DNA of 64,000 bases from Rhizobiaceae bacterium (GCA_025698895.1 JAILWO010000002.1:1116001-1180000), one strand, 5' to 3'. Positions 1 through 9,788 are shown, counted from the stretch's first letter. The notes: generated from the letters alone by a model not told the origin. Numbers and translations: made by a program.

Positions 1-1
1 G

Positions 2-1291
2 ATGCTCGACATACGCTGGATTCGCGAAAACCCCGAGGCTCTCGTCAAGGCGCTGGTCTCGCGCCAGTGGTCGAAGGCCGAGGCCGAATCCGAGGTTCAG
101 GCGATCCTCGACAAGGACGAGATCCGGCGCGCGCATCTGGGCGAGCTGCAGCTCAAGCAGGAACGCCGCAACGCGGCCTCCAAGGAGATTGGCAACGCCA
201 TGCGGGCTGGCGATTCGACCCGCGCCGAGGAACTGAAGGCCGAGATCGCCGGCATCAAGGCCTTCATCCAGGATGGCGAGCGTGTCGAGCGCGAGAACGA
301 CAGGGCGTTGGAGGAGGTGCTGGCCGGCGTGCCCAACGTGCCGTTGCCGGATGTGCCGGTGGGCGCGGACGAGACGCAAAATGCCGAGCTTCGCGTCGTC
401 GGCGACAAGCCGCGCATGAATTTCGAGCCCAAGGAGCATTTCGAGCTCGGCGAGAAGCTCGGCATGATGGATTTCGAGCACGCGGCGAAATTGTCGGGCT
501 CGCGCTTCACCGTGCTGAAGGGGCAGCTTGCGCGGCTGGAACGCGCGCTCGGCCAGTTCATGCTCGATCTGCACACGATCGAACACGGCTACGAGGAAGT
601 GCAGCCGCCGCTCTTGGTGCGGGATGAAGTGCTGTTCGGTACGGGACAGTTGCCGAAGTTTGCGGAGGATCTGTTTCGCACGACCGACGGCCGCTGGCTC
701 ATCCCCACCGCCGAAGTCCCGCTGACCAATCTGGTTCGCGAGGAAATCCTCGACGGCAAGGCGCTGCCACTGCGCTTCACCGCGCTTACGCCGTGCTTCC
801 GCTCCGAGGCCGGCTCGGCAGGGCGCGACACGCGCGGCATGCTGCGCCAGCACCAGTTCTACAAGGTCGAGCTCGTCTCGATCACCGACGAGGAGACGTC
901 GCTGGACGAGCACGAGCGCATGACCCGATGCGCGGAGGAAGTGCTGAAGCGCCTCGGCCTGCCTTACCGGACGGTGATGCTATGCACCGGCGACATGGGC
1001 TTCGGCGCGCGCAAGACCTACGACATAGAGGTGTGGCTGCCGGGGCAGGGCAGCTATCGCGAAATCTCGTCCTGCTCGGTCTGCGGCGATTTCCAGGCGC
1101 GCCGCATGGACGCGCGCTATCGGCCGGAGGGCGAAAAGCAAACGCGCTTCGTGCATACGCTCAACGGCTCGGGCGTGGCGGTCGGCCGCGCGCTGATCGC
1201 GGTGATGGAGAACTACCAGAACCACGACGGTTCGGTCACGATTCCTGAAGTCTTGAGGCCTTACATGGGCGGAATGGAGAGGATCGGATGA
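2..1291 (+). CDS. serS: Seryl-tRNA synthetase
   Basis: Charges tRNA-Ser with serine in the cytoplasm. The protein is 429 residues, the normal family length. About the first 110 residues form the charged, helical coiled-coil arm that contacts the long variable arm of tRNA-Ser. The rest is a class II synthetase core, with motif 2 ([14 protein letters not shown]) near residue 265 and motif 3 ([15 protein letters not shown]) near residue 390. The N-terminus [12 protein letters not shown] is typical, so the ATG at the window edge is taken as the true start, although its ribosome-binding site lies outside the window. The surE gene follows 67 bases later on the same strand. Confidence 0.98.
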   Translation: MLDIRWIRENPEALVKALVSRQWSKAEAESEVQAILDKDEIRRAHLGELQLKQERRNAASKEIGNAMRAGDSTRAEELKAEIAGIKAFIQDGERVERENDRALEEVLAGVPNVPLPDVPVGADETQNAELRVVGDKPRMNFEPKEHFELGEKLGMMDFEHAAKLSGSRFTVLKGQLARLERALGQFMLDLHTIEHGYEEVQPPLLVRDEVLFGTGQLPKFAEDLFRTTDGRWLIPTAEVPLTNLVREEILDGKALPLRFTALTPCFRSEAGSAGRDTRGMLRQHQFYKVELVSITDEETSLDEHERMTRCAEEVLKRLGLPYRTVMLCTGDMGFGARKTYDIEVWLPGQGSYREISSCSVCGDFQARRMDARYRPEGEKQTRFVHTLNGSGVAVGRALIAVMENYQNHDGSVTIPEVLRPYMGGMERIG

Positions 1292-1358
1292 GGTCGGATA
1301 TGTCTTTCCTGGACAATACCCCCCTCTGGCCTGCCGGCCCGAGCACTCAGGCCTGACC

Positions 1359-2117
1359 ATGCGTATCCTCTTGACCAATGACGACGGCATCCACGCGGAG
1401 GGCCTGCAGGCGCTGGAGCGCATCGCGCGCCAGCTCAGCGACGACGTGTGGGTGGTGGCGCCCGAGACCGACCAGTCCGGCTTCGCGCATTCGCTGTCGC
1501 TGTCGGAGCCGCTCAGGATGCGCAAGGTGGCCGACAAGCATTTCGCGCTGCGCGGCACCCCGACCGACTGCGTCATCATGGGCGTGCGGCAATTGATGGA
1601 GTCCCCGCCCGACCTCGTCCTGTCGGGCGTCAATTCCGGCTCCAACGTCGCCGACGACGTGACCTATTCGGGCACGGTAGCCGGTGCGATGGAAGGGACG
1701 CTGCTCGGCATCCGTTCCGTGGCGCTGAGCCAGGGCTACACCTTCATGAACGACGGTCGCGTCGTGCCCTGGCAGACCGCCGAGACACATGCGCCAGCGC
1801 TTCTGGAGAAACTGCTTGGCATGGATGTGCCGCGCGGCATCTTCTTCAATGTCAATTTTCCCAATTGCGAGCCCGATCAGGTCAAGGGCGTGGAAGTGAC
1901 CGAGCAGGGCAAGCGCGTGCACGGCCTGTGGCTGGACGAGCGCGCCGACGGGCGCGGCATTCCCTATTTCTGGCTGCGTTTCGGCCGCGAGCCGGAGGAA
2001 TTGCGCGACGGCACCGACATGCACGCCTTGCGCAACGACTACATTTCCGTGACGCCGCTCAAGCTCGACCTGACCGCGCGCGAGCTCATCGGCGATCTGG
2101 AGCGCGCCATTCGATGA
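1359..2117 (+). CDS. surE: 5'/3'-nucleotidase SurE
   Basis: Metal-dependent nucleoside-monophosphate phosphatase of the SurE family, linked to stationary-phase survival, cytoplasmic. At 252 residues it has the usual length. The N-terminal metal-binding segment [12 protein letters not shown] (residues 4-15, with the Asp pair at 8-9) and the [18 protein letters not shown] segment around residue 90 are the family hallmarks. The stop overlaps the start of pcm in an ATGA junction at 2114-2117, so the two are translationally coupled. The surE-pcm pair is conserved across many proteobacteria. Confidence 0.97.
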   Translation: MRILLTNDDGIHAEGLQALERIARQLSDDVWVVAPETDQSGFAHSLSLSEPLRMRKVADKHFALRGTPTDCVIMGVRQLMESPPDLVLSGVNSGSNVADDVTYSGTVAGAMEGTLLGIRSVALSQGYTFMNDGRVVPWQTAETHAPALLEKLLGMDVPRGIFFNVNFPNCEPDQVKGVEVTEQGKRVHGLWLDERADGRGIPYFWLRFGREPEELRDGTDMHALRNDYISVTPLKLDLTARELIGDLERAIR

Positions 2118-2767
2118 GCGCGCCGCTCGACGATCGCGAGGGGTTCGCCGCCTTCCTGCTCAGGATGCGCGGCAAGGGGCTGGACGAACGCAATCTGATG
2201 TCCGCCATCGAGGCGACACCGCGCCACGAATTCGTGCCGGGCCAGTGGCGCGATGCGGTCTGGGGCCGACGCATGATCCCGATCGACTGCGGCGAGGCGA
2301 TCGAGGGGCTGGACCTGCAGGCGCGCGTGCTGGCCTCGCTCGGCGTCGAACGCGGCCACCGCGTGCTCGAAGTCGGGACGGGCTCCGGCTTCACCGCCGC
2401 CGTTCTCGGACGCTTGACGCAGAAGGTCATTTCGCTCGAGCGCTACCGGCTTCTGGCCGAGCAGGCGCGCTCGCGCCTCCAGGGGCTCGGCCTGAACGGC
2501 GTCGTGGTGCGCCAGGCGGACGGGGTCGAAGGTCTTGCGGCCGAAGGCCCATACGACCGGATCGTGGTGTGGGCGGCGTTCGAGAGTCTGCCGCGCGTCT
2601 TTGTCGATCAGCTGTCGACGAATGGCGTGATGATCGCGCCGATCGGCCCGGCCGAGAGCGAGCAGGCGCTCGCGCGGCTGGTCAAGATCGGCAGCCGCTT
2701 CGACCGACAGGACATCGCCATGGTTCGTCTGCAGCCGATCGCGCGCGGCGTCGCGGCGAAGATCTGA
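2114..2767 (+). CDS. pcm: Protein-L-isoaspartate O-methyltransferase
   Basis: Methylates L-isoaspartyl residues in age-damaged proteins using S-adenosylmethionine, starting their repair. The protein is 217 residues. The SAM-binding motif [16 protein letters not shown] lies near residue 80, preceded by a [21 protein letters not shown] segment matching the family's conserved lead-in to that motif. The start is the ATG inside the ATGA overlap with surE; a longer upstream reading in this frame is only the surE shadow. It acts in the cytoplasm and is probably co-expressed with surE and the following lipoprotein gene. Confidence 0.95.
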   Translation: MSAPLDDREGFAAFLLRMRGKGLDERNLMSAIEATPRHEFVPGQWRDAVWGRRMIPIDCGEAIEGLDLQARVLASLGVERGHRVLEVGTGSGFTAAVLGRLTQKVISLERYRLLAEQARSRLQGLGLNGVVVRQADGVEGLAAEGPYDRIVVWAAFESLPRVFVDQLSTNGVMIAPIGPAESEQALARLVKIGSRFDRQDIAMVRLQPIARGVAAKI

Positions 2768-2887
2768 CCGGGTCCGCGACGGCTTTTTGCCGGGGAACGA
2801 CGTTTCAGTTTCGGTTTAACCCACCGGTAACCCTGATCTGCTCTAATTTGATGCAGTGTCGGTAACGGGTATGCGTGGGTAAGTGCG

Positions 2888-4426
2888 ATGCTGAAAAGCG
2901 TTCGAGGTCCAGATCGGAGCGCATTTTTGCGCGGCGTGGCGCTTGCGGCCATGGCGGCGACGGTGGCGGGGTGCTCCTCGGGCGTTTCCCGCTTCAACTC
3001 GGTGGACGACATCTTCACCGGCTCGACGCCCAACCAGCGCTCGATCATCCGAGCGCCCGAATATCAGCCCTATCCCGGCGACACGCGGCAGGCGCAAAAC
3101 CCGACCGGCCTTGATCCCAACTATACTGGCTCGGTTCCCGCTACGCAGACGCAGCCCCGGCAGCAGGCGGTCGCCCGCCAGCCCTTGCCGTCGGCGCAGC
3201 AGGCCGCGGCGTCTCAGACCGCCGCGCGTTCGTCGCTCGACAACACCGTCACGGGCACCACCCCGGCCGCCGCGCCCAAGGCCGATCGCCTGCAGCCGCC
3301 ATCCCGCCAGGCAGCCGCCCCTTCCGATGTCGACGGCCAGGGCTGGTCGCGCGCCGGCGGCACCGAGATCACCGCTCGCGAGGGCGAGACCGTCTACAAC
3401 CTGTCCAAGCGTTACGGCGTGCCGACCGACGCCATCCTGCGCGCCAACGGCCTGTCGAGCGCCGAGGGGCTGAAGGCCGGCCAGAAGGTCGTCATCCCGA
3501 CCTATGTCTATTCCGCCGCGACGAAGGTCTCGGCGCCCGACGCCAGCCGCGACGTGGCCGACGCGAAATCCTCGCGCGGCACACGCTACGACATCAAGCC
3601 GGGCAACGTTCCCCTGCCGACCAAGTCGCCGGAAAACGAGGTGGCCGTGCTGCCGCAGGGACCGAAGCTGCGCGAAGGCGAGGGGCGGGCCTCCTCCAAA
3701 ACCGCCGACAGCGGCTCCTATGTCGTCCAGCCGGGCGACTCGCTCTACGTCATCGCGCGCAAGACCGGTGCGAAGGTCGAGGCGATCAAGGCCGCCAACA
3801 ATCTCAACGACCAGGCGATGATCCGCGTCGGCCAGAAACTCGTCATCCCGTCCGGCAACGCTCCGGCCACCACGCAGGCGGTGGCGCGCGCCGCCGACAA
3901 GCCGGGCCTCGATCCCGTCGAGACCGTCGGTGTCGCCAGGCCGGCGAAGCAGGCCGGCGAAACATCTCCCGTGACCGCCTACACGCCGCCCGCCAGGCCC
4001 GGCGGTCAGGCTATCGATGCCGCCGTCAACAGCGCGGACGAGGCCGCGCCCGATTCGACCGGCATCGGCGCGATGCGCTGGCCCGTCCGTGGCCGCGTGG
4101 TCAAGGCATTCGCCGGCGGAGCCAATGACGGGATCGACATTTCCGTACCGGAAGGCACACCGGTCAAGGCGGCCGAGAACGGCGTGGTCATCTATGCCGG
4201 CGACGGCCTGAAGGACTTCGGCAACACGGTGCTGGTCCGCCACGAGGACGGGCTGGTCACGGTCTATGGCCATGCCAGCGAGATCACCGTCCAGCGCGGC
4301 GACAAGGTGCGCCGGGGGCAGGAAATCGCCAAGTCCGGCATGAGCGGCAACGCCGAGGCGCCGAAGCTGCATTTCGAGATCCGCAAGGACTCAACCCCCG
4401 TCGATCCGGCCGGCTTCCTCGAATAG
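2888..4426 (+). CDS. NlpD-like lipoprotein with two LysM domains and a degenerate LytM (M23) domain
   Basis: Probable activator of periplasmic murein amidases during cell separation. The 512-residue protein has a lipoprotein signal peptide ending in a lipobox before Cys29 (VAG-C). It has two LysM peptidoglycan-binding modules (about residues 163-205 and 277-320) and a C-terminal M23 domain (about 400-512). The M23 zinc ligands appear lost: the position normally His before GxD reads NDGIDI, and the final HxH reads KLH. This is what is known for the non-catalytic amidase activators EnvC and NlpD. The surE-pcm-nlpD order is conserved in proteobacteria. The middle of the protein is rich in Ala, Pro and Gln and likely disordered. 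Confidence 0.9.
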   Translation: MLKSVRGPDRSAFLRGVALAAMAATVAGCSSGVSRFNSVDDIFTGSTPNQRSIIRAPEYQPYPGDTRQAQNPTGLDPNYTGSVPATQTQPRQQAVARQPLPSAQQAAASQTAARSSLDNTVTGTTPAAAPKADRLQPPSRQAAAPSDVDGQGWSRAGGTEITAREGETVYNLSKRYGVPTDAILRANGLSSAEGLKAGQKVVIPTYVYSAATKVSAPDASRDVADAKSSRGTRYDIKPGNVPLPTKSPENEVAVLPQGPKLREGEGRASSKTADSGSYVVQPGDSLYVIARKTGAKVEAIKAANNLNDQAMIRVGQKLVIPSGNAPATTQAVARAADKPGLDPVETVGVARPAKQAGETSPVTAYTPPARPGGQAIDAAVNSADEAAPDSTGIGAMRWPVRGRVVKAFAGGANDGIDISVPEGTPVKAAENGVVIYAGDGLKDFGNTVLVRHEDGLVTVYGHASEITVQRGDKVRRGQEIAKSGMSGNAEAPKLHFEIRKDSTPVDPAGFLE

Positions 4427-4443
4427 GCCGGATCAGGCACCGC

Positions 4444-5325
4444 TCAGTCGGCGAGCGGCTTGCCGAGCCGTCCCGCCAGATCCTGCACATACTGCCAGGC
4501 GACGCGGCCCGACCGCGCACCGCGCGTGGTCGCCCATTCCAGCGCGTCCGCACGCAAGGCGTCGGCGTCCATCTCGAGTCTATAATGGGCGGCGTAACCC
4601 TCGACCATGGCCAGATAGTCGTCCTGGCTGCATTTGTGGAAGCCGAGCCACAGGCCGAACCGGTCCGACAGCGACACCTTCTCCTCGACGGCCTCGGACG
4701 GGTTGATCGCCGTCGACCGCTCGTTCTCAATCATGTCGCGCGGAAGAAGATGACGGCGATTGGATGTGGCGTAGAACACGACATTGTCCGGCCGGCCTTC
4801 GACCCCGCCTTCAAGCGCGGCCTTGAGCGACTTGTAGGACGTGTCGTCATGATCGAAGGACAGGTCGTCGCAAAACAGGATGAAACGGTGGCCCGCCGGC
4901 TTGAGCAGGCCGAGCAGCCTTGGCAGGCTGTCGATGTCCTCTCGATGGATTTCGATCAGCTTGAGTCGGCCGGTGCCGGCTTCGGCGTTCACCGCGGCAT
5001 GCGCTGCCTTGACGAGCGATGATTTGCCCATTCCGCGCGCGCCCCACAAGAGCACGTTGTTGGCCGGCAGGCCCGAGGCGAAGCGCTTCGTGTTGTCGAT
5101 GAGGATATCACGAACCCGGTCGACACCCTTGATAAGGCCGATCTCGACGCGGTTGACCTGGTTGACGGGTTCCAGCGCACCGCGCTCGGCCTCCCATACG
5201 AAGCAGTCGGCAGCCTTGAAATCGGGCGCTGCCGGGACCGGAGGAGCAAGCCGTTCCACCGCCGCGATCAGACGATCGAGCCTTTCGGCGAGGCCAAGGA
5301 TCGGGTCGGTGCGGTTTGTCGACAT
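4444..5325 (-). CDS. DUF815-type AAA ATP-binding protein
   Basis: Predicted P-loop ATPase of 293 residues from the AAA-like DUF815 family, whose cellular role is not established. A Walker A motif, GARGMGKSS, lies at residues 96-104 and a Walker B, FILFCDD, at about 149-155. A small N-terminal region precedes them. It is convergent with the nlpD-like gene (17 bases apart) and divergent from yajC. A gene of this family commonly sits beside yajC in alphaproteobacteria. The start codon at 5325 has no strong ribosome-binding site, so a slightly internal start is possible. Confidence 0.88.
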   Translation of the reverse strand: MSTNRTDPILGLAERLDRLIAAVERLAPPVPAAPDFKAADCFVWEAERGALEPVNQVNRVEIGLIKGVDRVRDILIDNTKRFASGLPANNVLLWGARGMGKSSLVKAAHAAVNAEAGTGRLKLIEIHREDIDSLPRLLGLLKPAGHRFILFCDDLSFDHDDTSYKSLKAALEGGVEGRPDNVVFYATSNRRHLLPRDMIENERSTAINPSEAVEEKVSLSDRFGLWLGFHKCSQDDYLAMVEGYAAHYRLEMDADALRADALEWATTRGARSGRVAWQYVQDLAGRLGKPLAD

Positions 5326-5350
5326 CTAACGTTCCACCTGGCATGCGATC

Positions 5351-5370
5351 GCCGTACCGGCCGGTACGGC
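5351..5370. repeat. 20-bp perfect palindrome
   Basis: The ten bases GCCGTACCGG are followed directly by their reverse complement, with no spacer. The site lies 26 bases upstream of the minus-strand ATPase gene, in the divergent region toward yajC. A palindrome with no spacer could be a dimeric-repressor operator. No regulator can be assigned from the window. Confidence 0.5.
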
Positions 5371-5430
5371 CAGATGGCGCATAGCATGCCGCGCGTCCCG
5401 CGCAAAGCGCCGCAGGGCAGGCGGTCGCGG

Positions 5431-5458
5431 TTGCATTGGCGGCGTTTGAGATTATATT
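5431..5458 (+). promoter_or_regulatory. Putative sigma-70 promoter for yajC-secDF
   Basis: A -35-like TTGCAT at 5431-5436 and a -10-like TATATT at 5453-5458 are separated by 16 bases and point toward yajC. This gives a leader of roughly 100 bases. It is the only AT-rich -10-like element in this GC-rich gap. Confidence 0.45.
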
Positions 5459-5563
5459 CCGCGCACTTTCGCGGGCCGGCCTGATCGTATAGACGCATGC
5501 CGGTTCGTAGTGCGGTCCGCAGGGTCGCGCCCATCCGATTCTAGCCCGTCCCAGGAGTAGTTC

Positions 5564-5899
5564 ATGTTCGTCACCCCCGCTTACGCGCAGGCTGCGACGG
5601 GCGGCCCGGACATATTCATGTCCATTCTGCCGTTCATCCTCATCTTCGTCATCATGTACTTCCTCATCATCCGGCCGCAGCGCCAGCAGATGAAGAAGCG
5701 GCAGGAGATGCTGGCGGCGGTGCGGCGCGGCGATACGGTGGTCACCGGCGGCGGGCTTGTGGCGAAAGTGACGAAGGTGGCGGACGACGAGCTGGAACTT
5801 GACCTGGGCAACGGCCAGAAGGTGACGGCCGTGCGCGCCACCATCGCCGATGTTCGCGTCAAGGGCGAGCCGGTCGCCAATCAAAACGCCAAGAAGTAG
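5564..5899 (+). CDS. yajC: Preprotein translocase subunit YajC
   Basis: Small single-pass inner-membrane protein that associates with SecDF in the Sec export machinery. The 111-residue protein has one transmembrane helix (about residues 20-37) ending in the family signature RPQRQQMKKRQE, then a soluble cytoplasmic domain with GDTVVTGGGLVAKV. A clear ribosome-binding site (CCAGGAG) precedes the ATG. It lies 48 bases upstream of secDF, as in most proteobacteria. Confidence 0.97.
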   Translation: MFVTPAYAQAATGGPDIFMSILPFILIFVIMYFLIIRPQRQQMKKRQEMLAAVRRGDTVVTGGGLVAKVTKVADDELELDLGNGQKVTAVRATIADVRVKGEPVANQNAKK

Positions 5900-5909
5900 A
5901 CCGGCCTTT

Positions 5910-5928
5910 CGCGGCGCCCTGCGCCGCG
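5910..5928 (+). other. GC-rich hairpin between yajC and secDF
   Basis: An 8-bp perfect stem (CGCGGCGC, three-base loop CCT, GCGCCGCG) sits in the 48-base gap between the two genes. There is no U-tract, so it is unlikely to be a full terminator. It could set the yajC to secDF expression ratio through pausing or mRNA protection. Confidence 0.35.
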
Positions 5929-5947
5929 CGGGCGGCGAAGCGAGACC

Positions 5948-8500
5948 ATGCTCTATTTTTCGCGCTGGAAGACGATCTCGATCTGGCTGGTCGTGCTGGC
6001 CGGCTTTCTCTATGCCGCTCCGAACCTGATTCCGCAGTCGACGCTCGACCGGTTTCCCGATTTCGCGCCGCAGCAGAAGATGACGCTGGGGCTGGACCTG
6101 CAGGGCGGCTCGCACATCCTCCTGCAGATCGACCGGCAGGAACTGATCGACGACCGTCTCGAGACGGTGCGCGACGACATCCGCACCCTGCTGCGCGATG
6201 CCAGGATCGGCTATACCGGGCTTACGGGGTCCGGCCGCAACGTCCAGGTCCGCATCCGCGACGAATCCCAGCGCGAGGCCGCGCGCAACGCGCTTGCGCC
6301 GATCTCCGAACCGGTCTCGGCGGGCGTGTTCGGCAATGCCATCGTCGAGGCCGAGATGTCGGAGCCGGAGCCCGGCCTGCTGCGGTTCTCGCTGACGGAG
6401 TCGGGGATCGACTATCGCGTCAATTCGGCGCTGACCCAGTCGATCGAGGTGGTCGGCCGCCGCGTCAACGAACTCGGCACGACCGAGCCGATCATCCAGC
6501 GCCAGGGCGCCGACCGCATCCTCGTGCAGGTGCCGGGCCTGCAGGACCCTGAGCGGCTGAAGGATATCCTTGGCCAGACCGCGCGTCTGACCTTCCAGAT
6601 GGTCGACCAGTCCATGCCGGTCCAGGACGCGATCGACGGACGTCCGCCGGCGGGCTCCGAGATCATGTATTCAACCGACGATCCGCCGGTGCCCTACCTG
6701 ATCCAGAACCGCGTCATCGTTTCGGGCGAGAATCTCGTCGACGCGCAGGCGACTTTCGACCAGCGCACCAACGAGCCGGTCGTTTCCTTCCGCTTCGACA
6801 ATCAGGGCGCGACGCGCTTCGGCCAGACCACGCAGCAGAATGTCGGCCGGCTCTTCGCCATCATCCTTGACAACGAGGTCATCTCGGCACCGCAGATCCG
6901 CGAGCCCATCCTCGGCGGCGCGGGCCAGATTTCCGGCAATTTCAACGTCCAAAGCGCCAACGACCTTGCCGTGCTGCTGCGCGCCGGCGCGCTGCCGGCC
7001 GATCTTACCATTATCGAGGAGCGCACGGTTGGACCGAGCCTGGGCGCGGATTCGATTGCGGCCGGCGAAATCGCCTCTCTGCTGGCCGGCATTCTGGTGC
7101 TGGTCTTCATGGTCGGCGCCTATGGCACGCTCGGCCTGATCGCCAACTTCGCCCTGATCGCCAATGTGGCGATGATCGTGGCCGTTCTGTCGGTGCTGGG
7201 CGCCACGCTGACCCTGCCGGGCATTGCCGGCATCGTGCTGACCATGGGCATGGCGGTCGATTCGAACGTCATCATCTTCGAGCGCGTGCGCGAGGAGCGA
7301 CGACAGGGACGCTCGCTGGTCCAGGCGCTCGATTCGGGCTTCCGGCGCGCGCTGACCACCGTCGTCGACGCGAACATGACGACGCTGATCGCCGCCATCA
7401 TCCTGTTCTATCTCGGCTCCGGACCGGTGCGCGGTTTCGCCGTGACGCTGGCGATCGGCATCGTGACCACGGTCTTCACCGCCTACACGCTCACGCGCTG
7501 GATGATCGCCATGTGGCTTCGCCGCGGCCGGCCAACGGATCTGCCAGCGGGACTTGTCTCCCTGTTCCCGGCAAAGCCCAGCCTGACGTTCATGGCGTGG
7601 CGGCGGATAGCCTTCGTCTTATCGATCCTGGCATCGATCGCGGCCGCCGGCTCGTTCTTCACGATCAACATGAACTACGGCATCGACTTCCGCGGCGGCT
7701 CGTCGATCGAGGTCATGGCCCGCGACGGCAGCGCGGATGTGGGTGCCGTCCGCGAGGCCCTGCTCGACCTCAATCTGGGCGAGGTGCAGGTGCAGGAGTT
7801 CGGCAGCCCCTCCGAACTTCTGATCCGGATCGGCACGCAGGAAGGCGGCGACAACGCCGAGCAGGCCGCGCAGGCCAAGGTGCGCGGCGCGCTGGAGGCC
7901 GATTACGAGTTTCGCCGGGTCGAAGTGGTCGGGCCGACGATCTCGGCCGAACTGGCAAGGGCAGGCACGATCGCCGTCATCGTCTCGCTGTTCGCCATGC
8001 TGATCTATATCTGGCTGCGCTTCGAATGGCAGTTCGCGGTCGGCGCGATCATCACGACGCTACATGACGTGATCATGATGGTGGGATTCTTCGTCTGGCT
8101 CCAGATCGAGTTCAACCTGACATCCATTGCCGCCATCCTGACCGTCATCGGCTATTCGATCAACGACACGGTCGTGGTGTACGACCGGGTGCGCGAGAAC
8201 CTGCGACGATACAAGAAGATGCCGATCGACCAGCTTCTCGACCTGTCGCTCAACGAAACCCTGTCGCGCACCATCTTGACCGGCGTCACCACTCTGCTGG
8301 CGCTGAGCGCGCTCTATCTCTACGGCGGCGAGGTCATAGCCTCCTTCACCATAGCCATGATCTTCGGCATCCTGATCGGTACCTATTCCTCGGTCTTCGT
8401 TGCCGGCCCGCTGCTGATCCTGTTCCAGCTCAGGCCGGGCGCGCTGTCGAAGGAAGAGGACGCGGCGCCCGGTACGACGCCCTCCGGCGCGACGCCGTAG
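5948..8500 (+). CDS. secDF: Protein translocase subunit SecDF (fused)
   Basis: Proton-motive-force-driven accessory subunit of the SecYEG translocon, here a single 850-residue fusion rather than separate SecD and SecF. The SecD half (about residues 1-520) shows the conserved D1 segment LGLDLQGGSHILLQID near residue 50, a large periplasmic P1 domain and six membrane helices. The SecF half (about 550-850) begins again with the matching NYGIDFRGGSSIEV and carries the second set of six helices. SecDF fusions occur in several bacterial lineages including rhizobia. It is probably co-transcribed with yajC and the gene after it. Confidence 0.97.
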   Translation: MLYFSRWKTISIWLVVLAGFLYAAPNLIPQSTLDRFPDFAPQQKMTLGLDLQGGSHILLQIDRQELIDDRLETVRDDIRTLLRDARIGYTGLTGSGRNVQVRIRDESQREAARNALAPISEPVSAGVFGNAIVEAEMSEPEPGLLRFSLTESGIDYRVNSALTQSIEVVGRRVNELGTTEPIIQRQGADRILVQVPGLQDPERLKDILGQTARLTFQMVDQSMPVQDAIDGRPPAGSEIMYSTDDPPVPYLIQNRVIVSGENLVDAQATFDQRTNEPVVSFRFDNQGATRFGQTTQQNVGRLFAIILDNEVISAPQIREPILGGAGQISGNFNVQSANDLAVLLRAGALPADLTIIEERTVGPSLGADSIAAGEIASLLAGILVLVFMVGAYGTLGLIANFALIANVAMIVAVLSVLGATLTLPGIAGIVLTMGMAVDSNVIIFERVREERRQGRSLVQALDSGFRRALTTVVDANMTTLIAAIILFYLGSGPVRGFAVTLAIGIVTTVFTAYTLTRWMIAMWLRRGRPTDLPAGLVSLFPAKPSLTFMAWRRIAFVLSILASIAAAGSFFTINMNYGIDFRGGSSIEVMARDGSADVGAVREALLDLNLGEVQVQEFGSPSELLIRIGTQEGGDNAEQAAQAKVRGALEADYEFRRVEVVGPTISAELARAGTIAVIVSLFAMLIYIWLRFEWQFAVGAIITTLHDVIMMVGFFVWLQIEFNLTSIAAILTVIGYSINDTVVVYDRVRENLRRYKKMPIDQLLDLSLNETLSRTILTGVTTLLALSALYLYGGEVIASFTIAMIFGILIGTYSSVFVAGPLLILFQLRPGALSKEEDAAPGTTPSGATP

Positions 8501-8510
8501 GGCGAACCTC

Positions 8511-8900
8511 ATGGCCAACGGCATCGTGATGCGCGACGCCCACTATCCGGGCAGGGCGCCGATCGACGCCTATGGCAATGGCGGCTTCCGCTTCGCCGAC
8601 ATGTCGCATCGCGGGTCGCTCATGTGCCTGCCATCGGGCGTTCACGGCTGGAAGCCCCGTGATCCCTCCGCTCTTGGAGTGTGGGATTTCGATCGCCTGC
8701 TGGACGAGGCCGACGACATCGAGATCCTGCTGGTCGGCACCGGCACCGAACTGAAACCGCTGTCGCCGCAGTTGCGACAGGCGCTGCGCGACAAGGGCGT
8801 CCCGGCCGACCCGATGTCAACGGGGGCTGCGGTGCGTACCTTCAACGTGCTCCTGGCGGAAGATCGCGCGGTCGCGGCGGCACTGGTCGCGGTCGACTGA
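8511..8900 (+). CDS. Mth938-like domain protein (DUF498 family)
   Basis: A 129-residue protein of the Mth938/NDUFAF3-like family. Recognisable are the central LLVGTGTELKPLSPQLRQALRDKGV segment near residue 75 and the C-terminal MSTGAAVRTFNVLLAEDRAVAAALV. Mitochondrial relatives assist complex I assembly; the bacterial role is not defined. It begins 10 bases after secDF and ends 4 bases before the squalene/phytoene-synthase-like gene. The human homologues of these two neighbours (NDUFAF3 and NDUFAF6) both act in complex I assembly, which makes the pairing suggestive. Confidence 0.88.
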   Translation: MANGIVMRDAHYPGRAPIDAYGNGGFRFADMSHRGSLMCLPSGVHGWKPRDPSALGVWDFDRLLDEADDIEILLVGTGTELKPLSPQLRQALRDKGVPADPMSTGAAVRTFNVLLAEDRAVAAALVAVD

Positions 8901-8904
8901 GCCG

Positions 8905-9741
8905 ATGACGCCCGACGAGCGTCATTGCCTTACCGTCGTTCGCGAGGCTGATCGCGAGCGCTATCTGTCGATCCTGTTCGCGCCGGAGGAAAGGCGTGGC
9001 GCGCTGGCCGCGCTTCAGGCCTTCCATGCCGAGACGGCGCGAATTCGTGACCTGGTCCACGAGCCCCTGCCGGGCGAGGTCCGACTCCAGTGGTGGCGCG
9101 ATGCCATCGCGGCTCCGCCGGGCGAACGAACCGGCAACCCCGTGGCCGACGCCCTGCGCGATGCCATCGCGGCTCACGGTCTGCCGCATGCCGCCTTCGA
9201 TCGGCTGCTGGAAGGTCGCGTCTTTGATCTCTATGACGACCCGATGCCCGACCTCGCCACGTTCGAGGCCTGGTGCGGCGAGACCGCTTCGACATTGATC
9301 CAGCTCGCGGCGATGGTGCTTTCGCCCGGCGAGGCGCCGCGCTTCGCCGACGCGGCCGGTCACGCCGGATGCGCGCGGGCGATCGCCGATCTTCTGGTCG
9401 ACCTGCCGCGGCATCGCGCTCGCGGGCAATGCTACATTCCTGTCGACATCCTCGCAGCCGCCGGCGCCGACCGGGAGGCGCTGCTTGCCGGCGAAGCGCG
9501 GGCAAGGCCGGCGGTGAACGCAATGATCGCGCTCGCGCGCGAGCATCTGGCCCGTTTCGAGGCGGAGGCGACGGACCTGCCGCGCGTCGTCCGGCCGGCT
9601 TTCCTGCCGCTTGCCAGCGTCGGCGCGCAGCTTTCTGCGGTTGAAGGGAGCGCCGATCCGCTGCACGCGCCACGCCGCCTTTCGCCGCTCAGGGTCCAGT
9701 GGTTGACCTGGCGTCGCGCGGTGTGGGGCTGGAAAGCGTGA
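8905..9741 (+). CDS. Squalene/phytoene synthase fold protein, NDUFAF6-like
   Basis: A 278-residue all-helical protein of the squalene/phytoene synthase superfamily. The Asp-rich substrate-Mg motifs of true prenyl synthases are not intact: the first reads AETARIRDLVHEP and the second region HRARGQCYIPVDIL. A carotenoid or squalene product is therefore doubtful. The pattern fits NDUFAF6-like members, which have the fold without the catalytic residues. It follows the Mth938-like gene by 4 bases. There are no crt or hpn neighbours to support a pigment or hopanoid role. Confidence 0.8.
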   Translation: MTPDERHCLTVVREADRERYLSILFAPEERRGALAALQAFHAETARIRDLVHEPLPGEVRLQWWRDAIAAPPGERTGNPVADALRDAIAAHGLPHAAFDRLLEGRVFDLYDDPMPDLATFEAWCGETASTLIQLAAMVLSPGEAPRFADAAGHAGCARAIADLLVDLPRHRARGQCYIPVDILAAAGADREALLAGEARARPAVNAMIALAREHLARFEAEATDLPRVVRPAFLPLASVGAQLSAVEGSADPLHAPRRLSPLRVQWLTWRRAVWGWKA

Positions 9742-9788
9742 TCTGTCTGGCCTAGACCGGATTCGGGGAGGGGAGGTCCCGCTGCTCC

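Noticed and set aside
1288-1356. 22-codon frame overlapping the serS stop by ATGA
   Set aside because: No recognisable peptide and no ribosome-binding site beyond the serS end; probably chance.
2843-4372. Minus-strand open frame of about 509 codons
   Set aside because: Antisense to the NlpD-like lipoprotein gene; Gly/Arg-rich low-complexity translation with no family signature.
8905-9741. Carotenoid or hopanoid biosynthesis gene (true phytoene/squalene synthase)
   Set aside because: The Asp-rich catalytic motifs are not intact and there are no crt or hpn neighbours.
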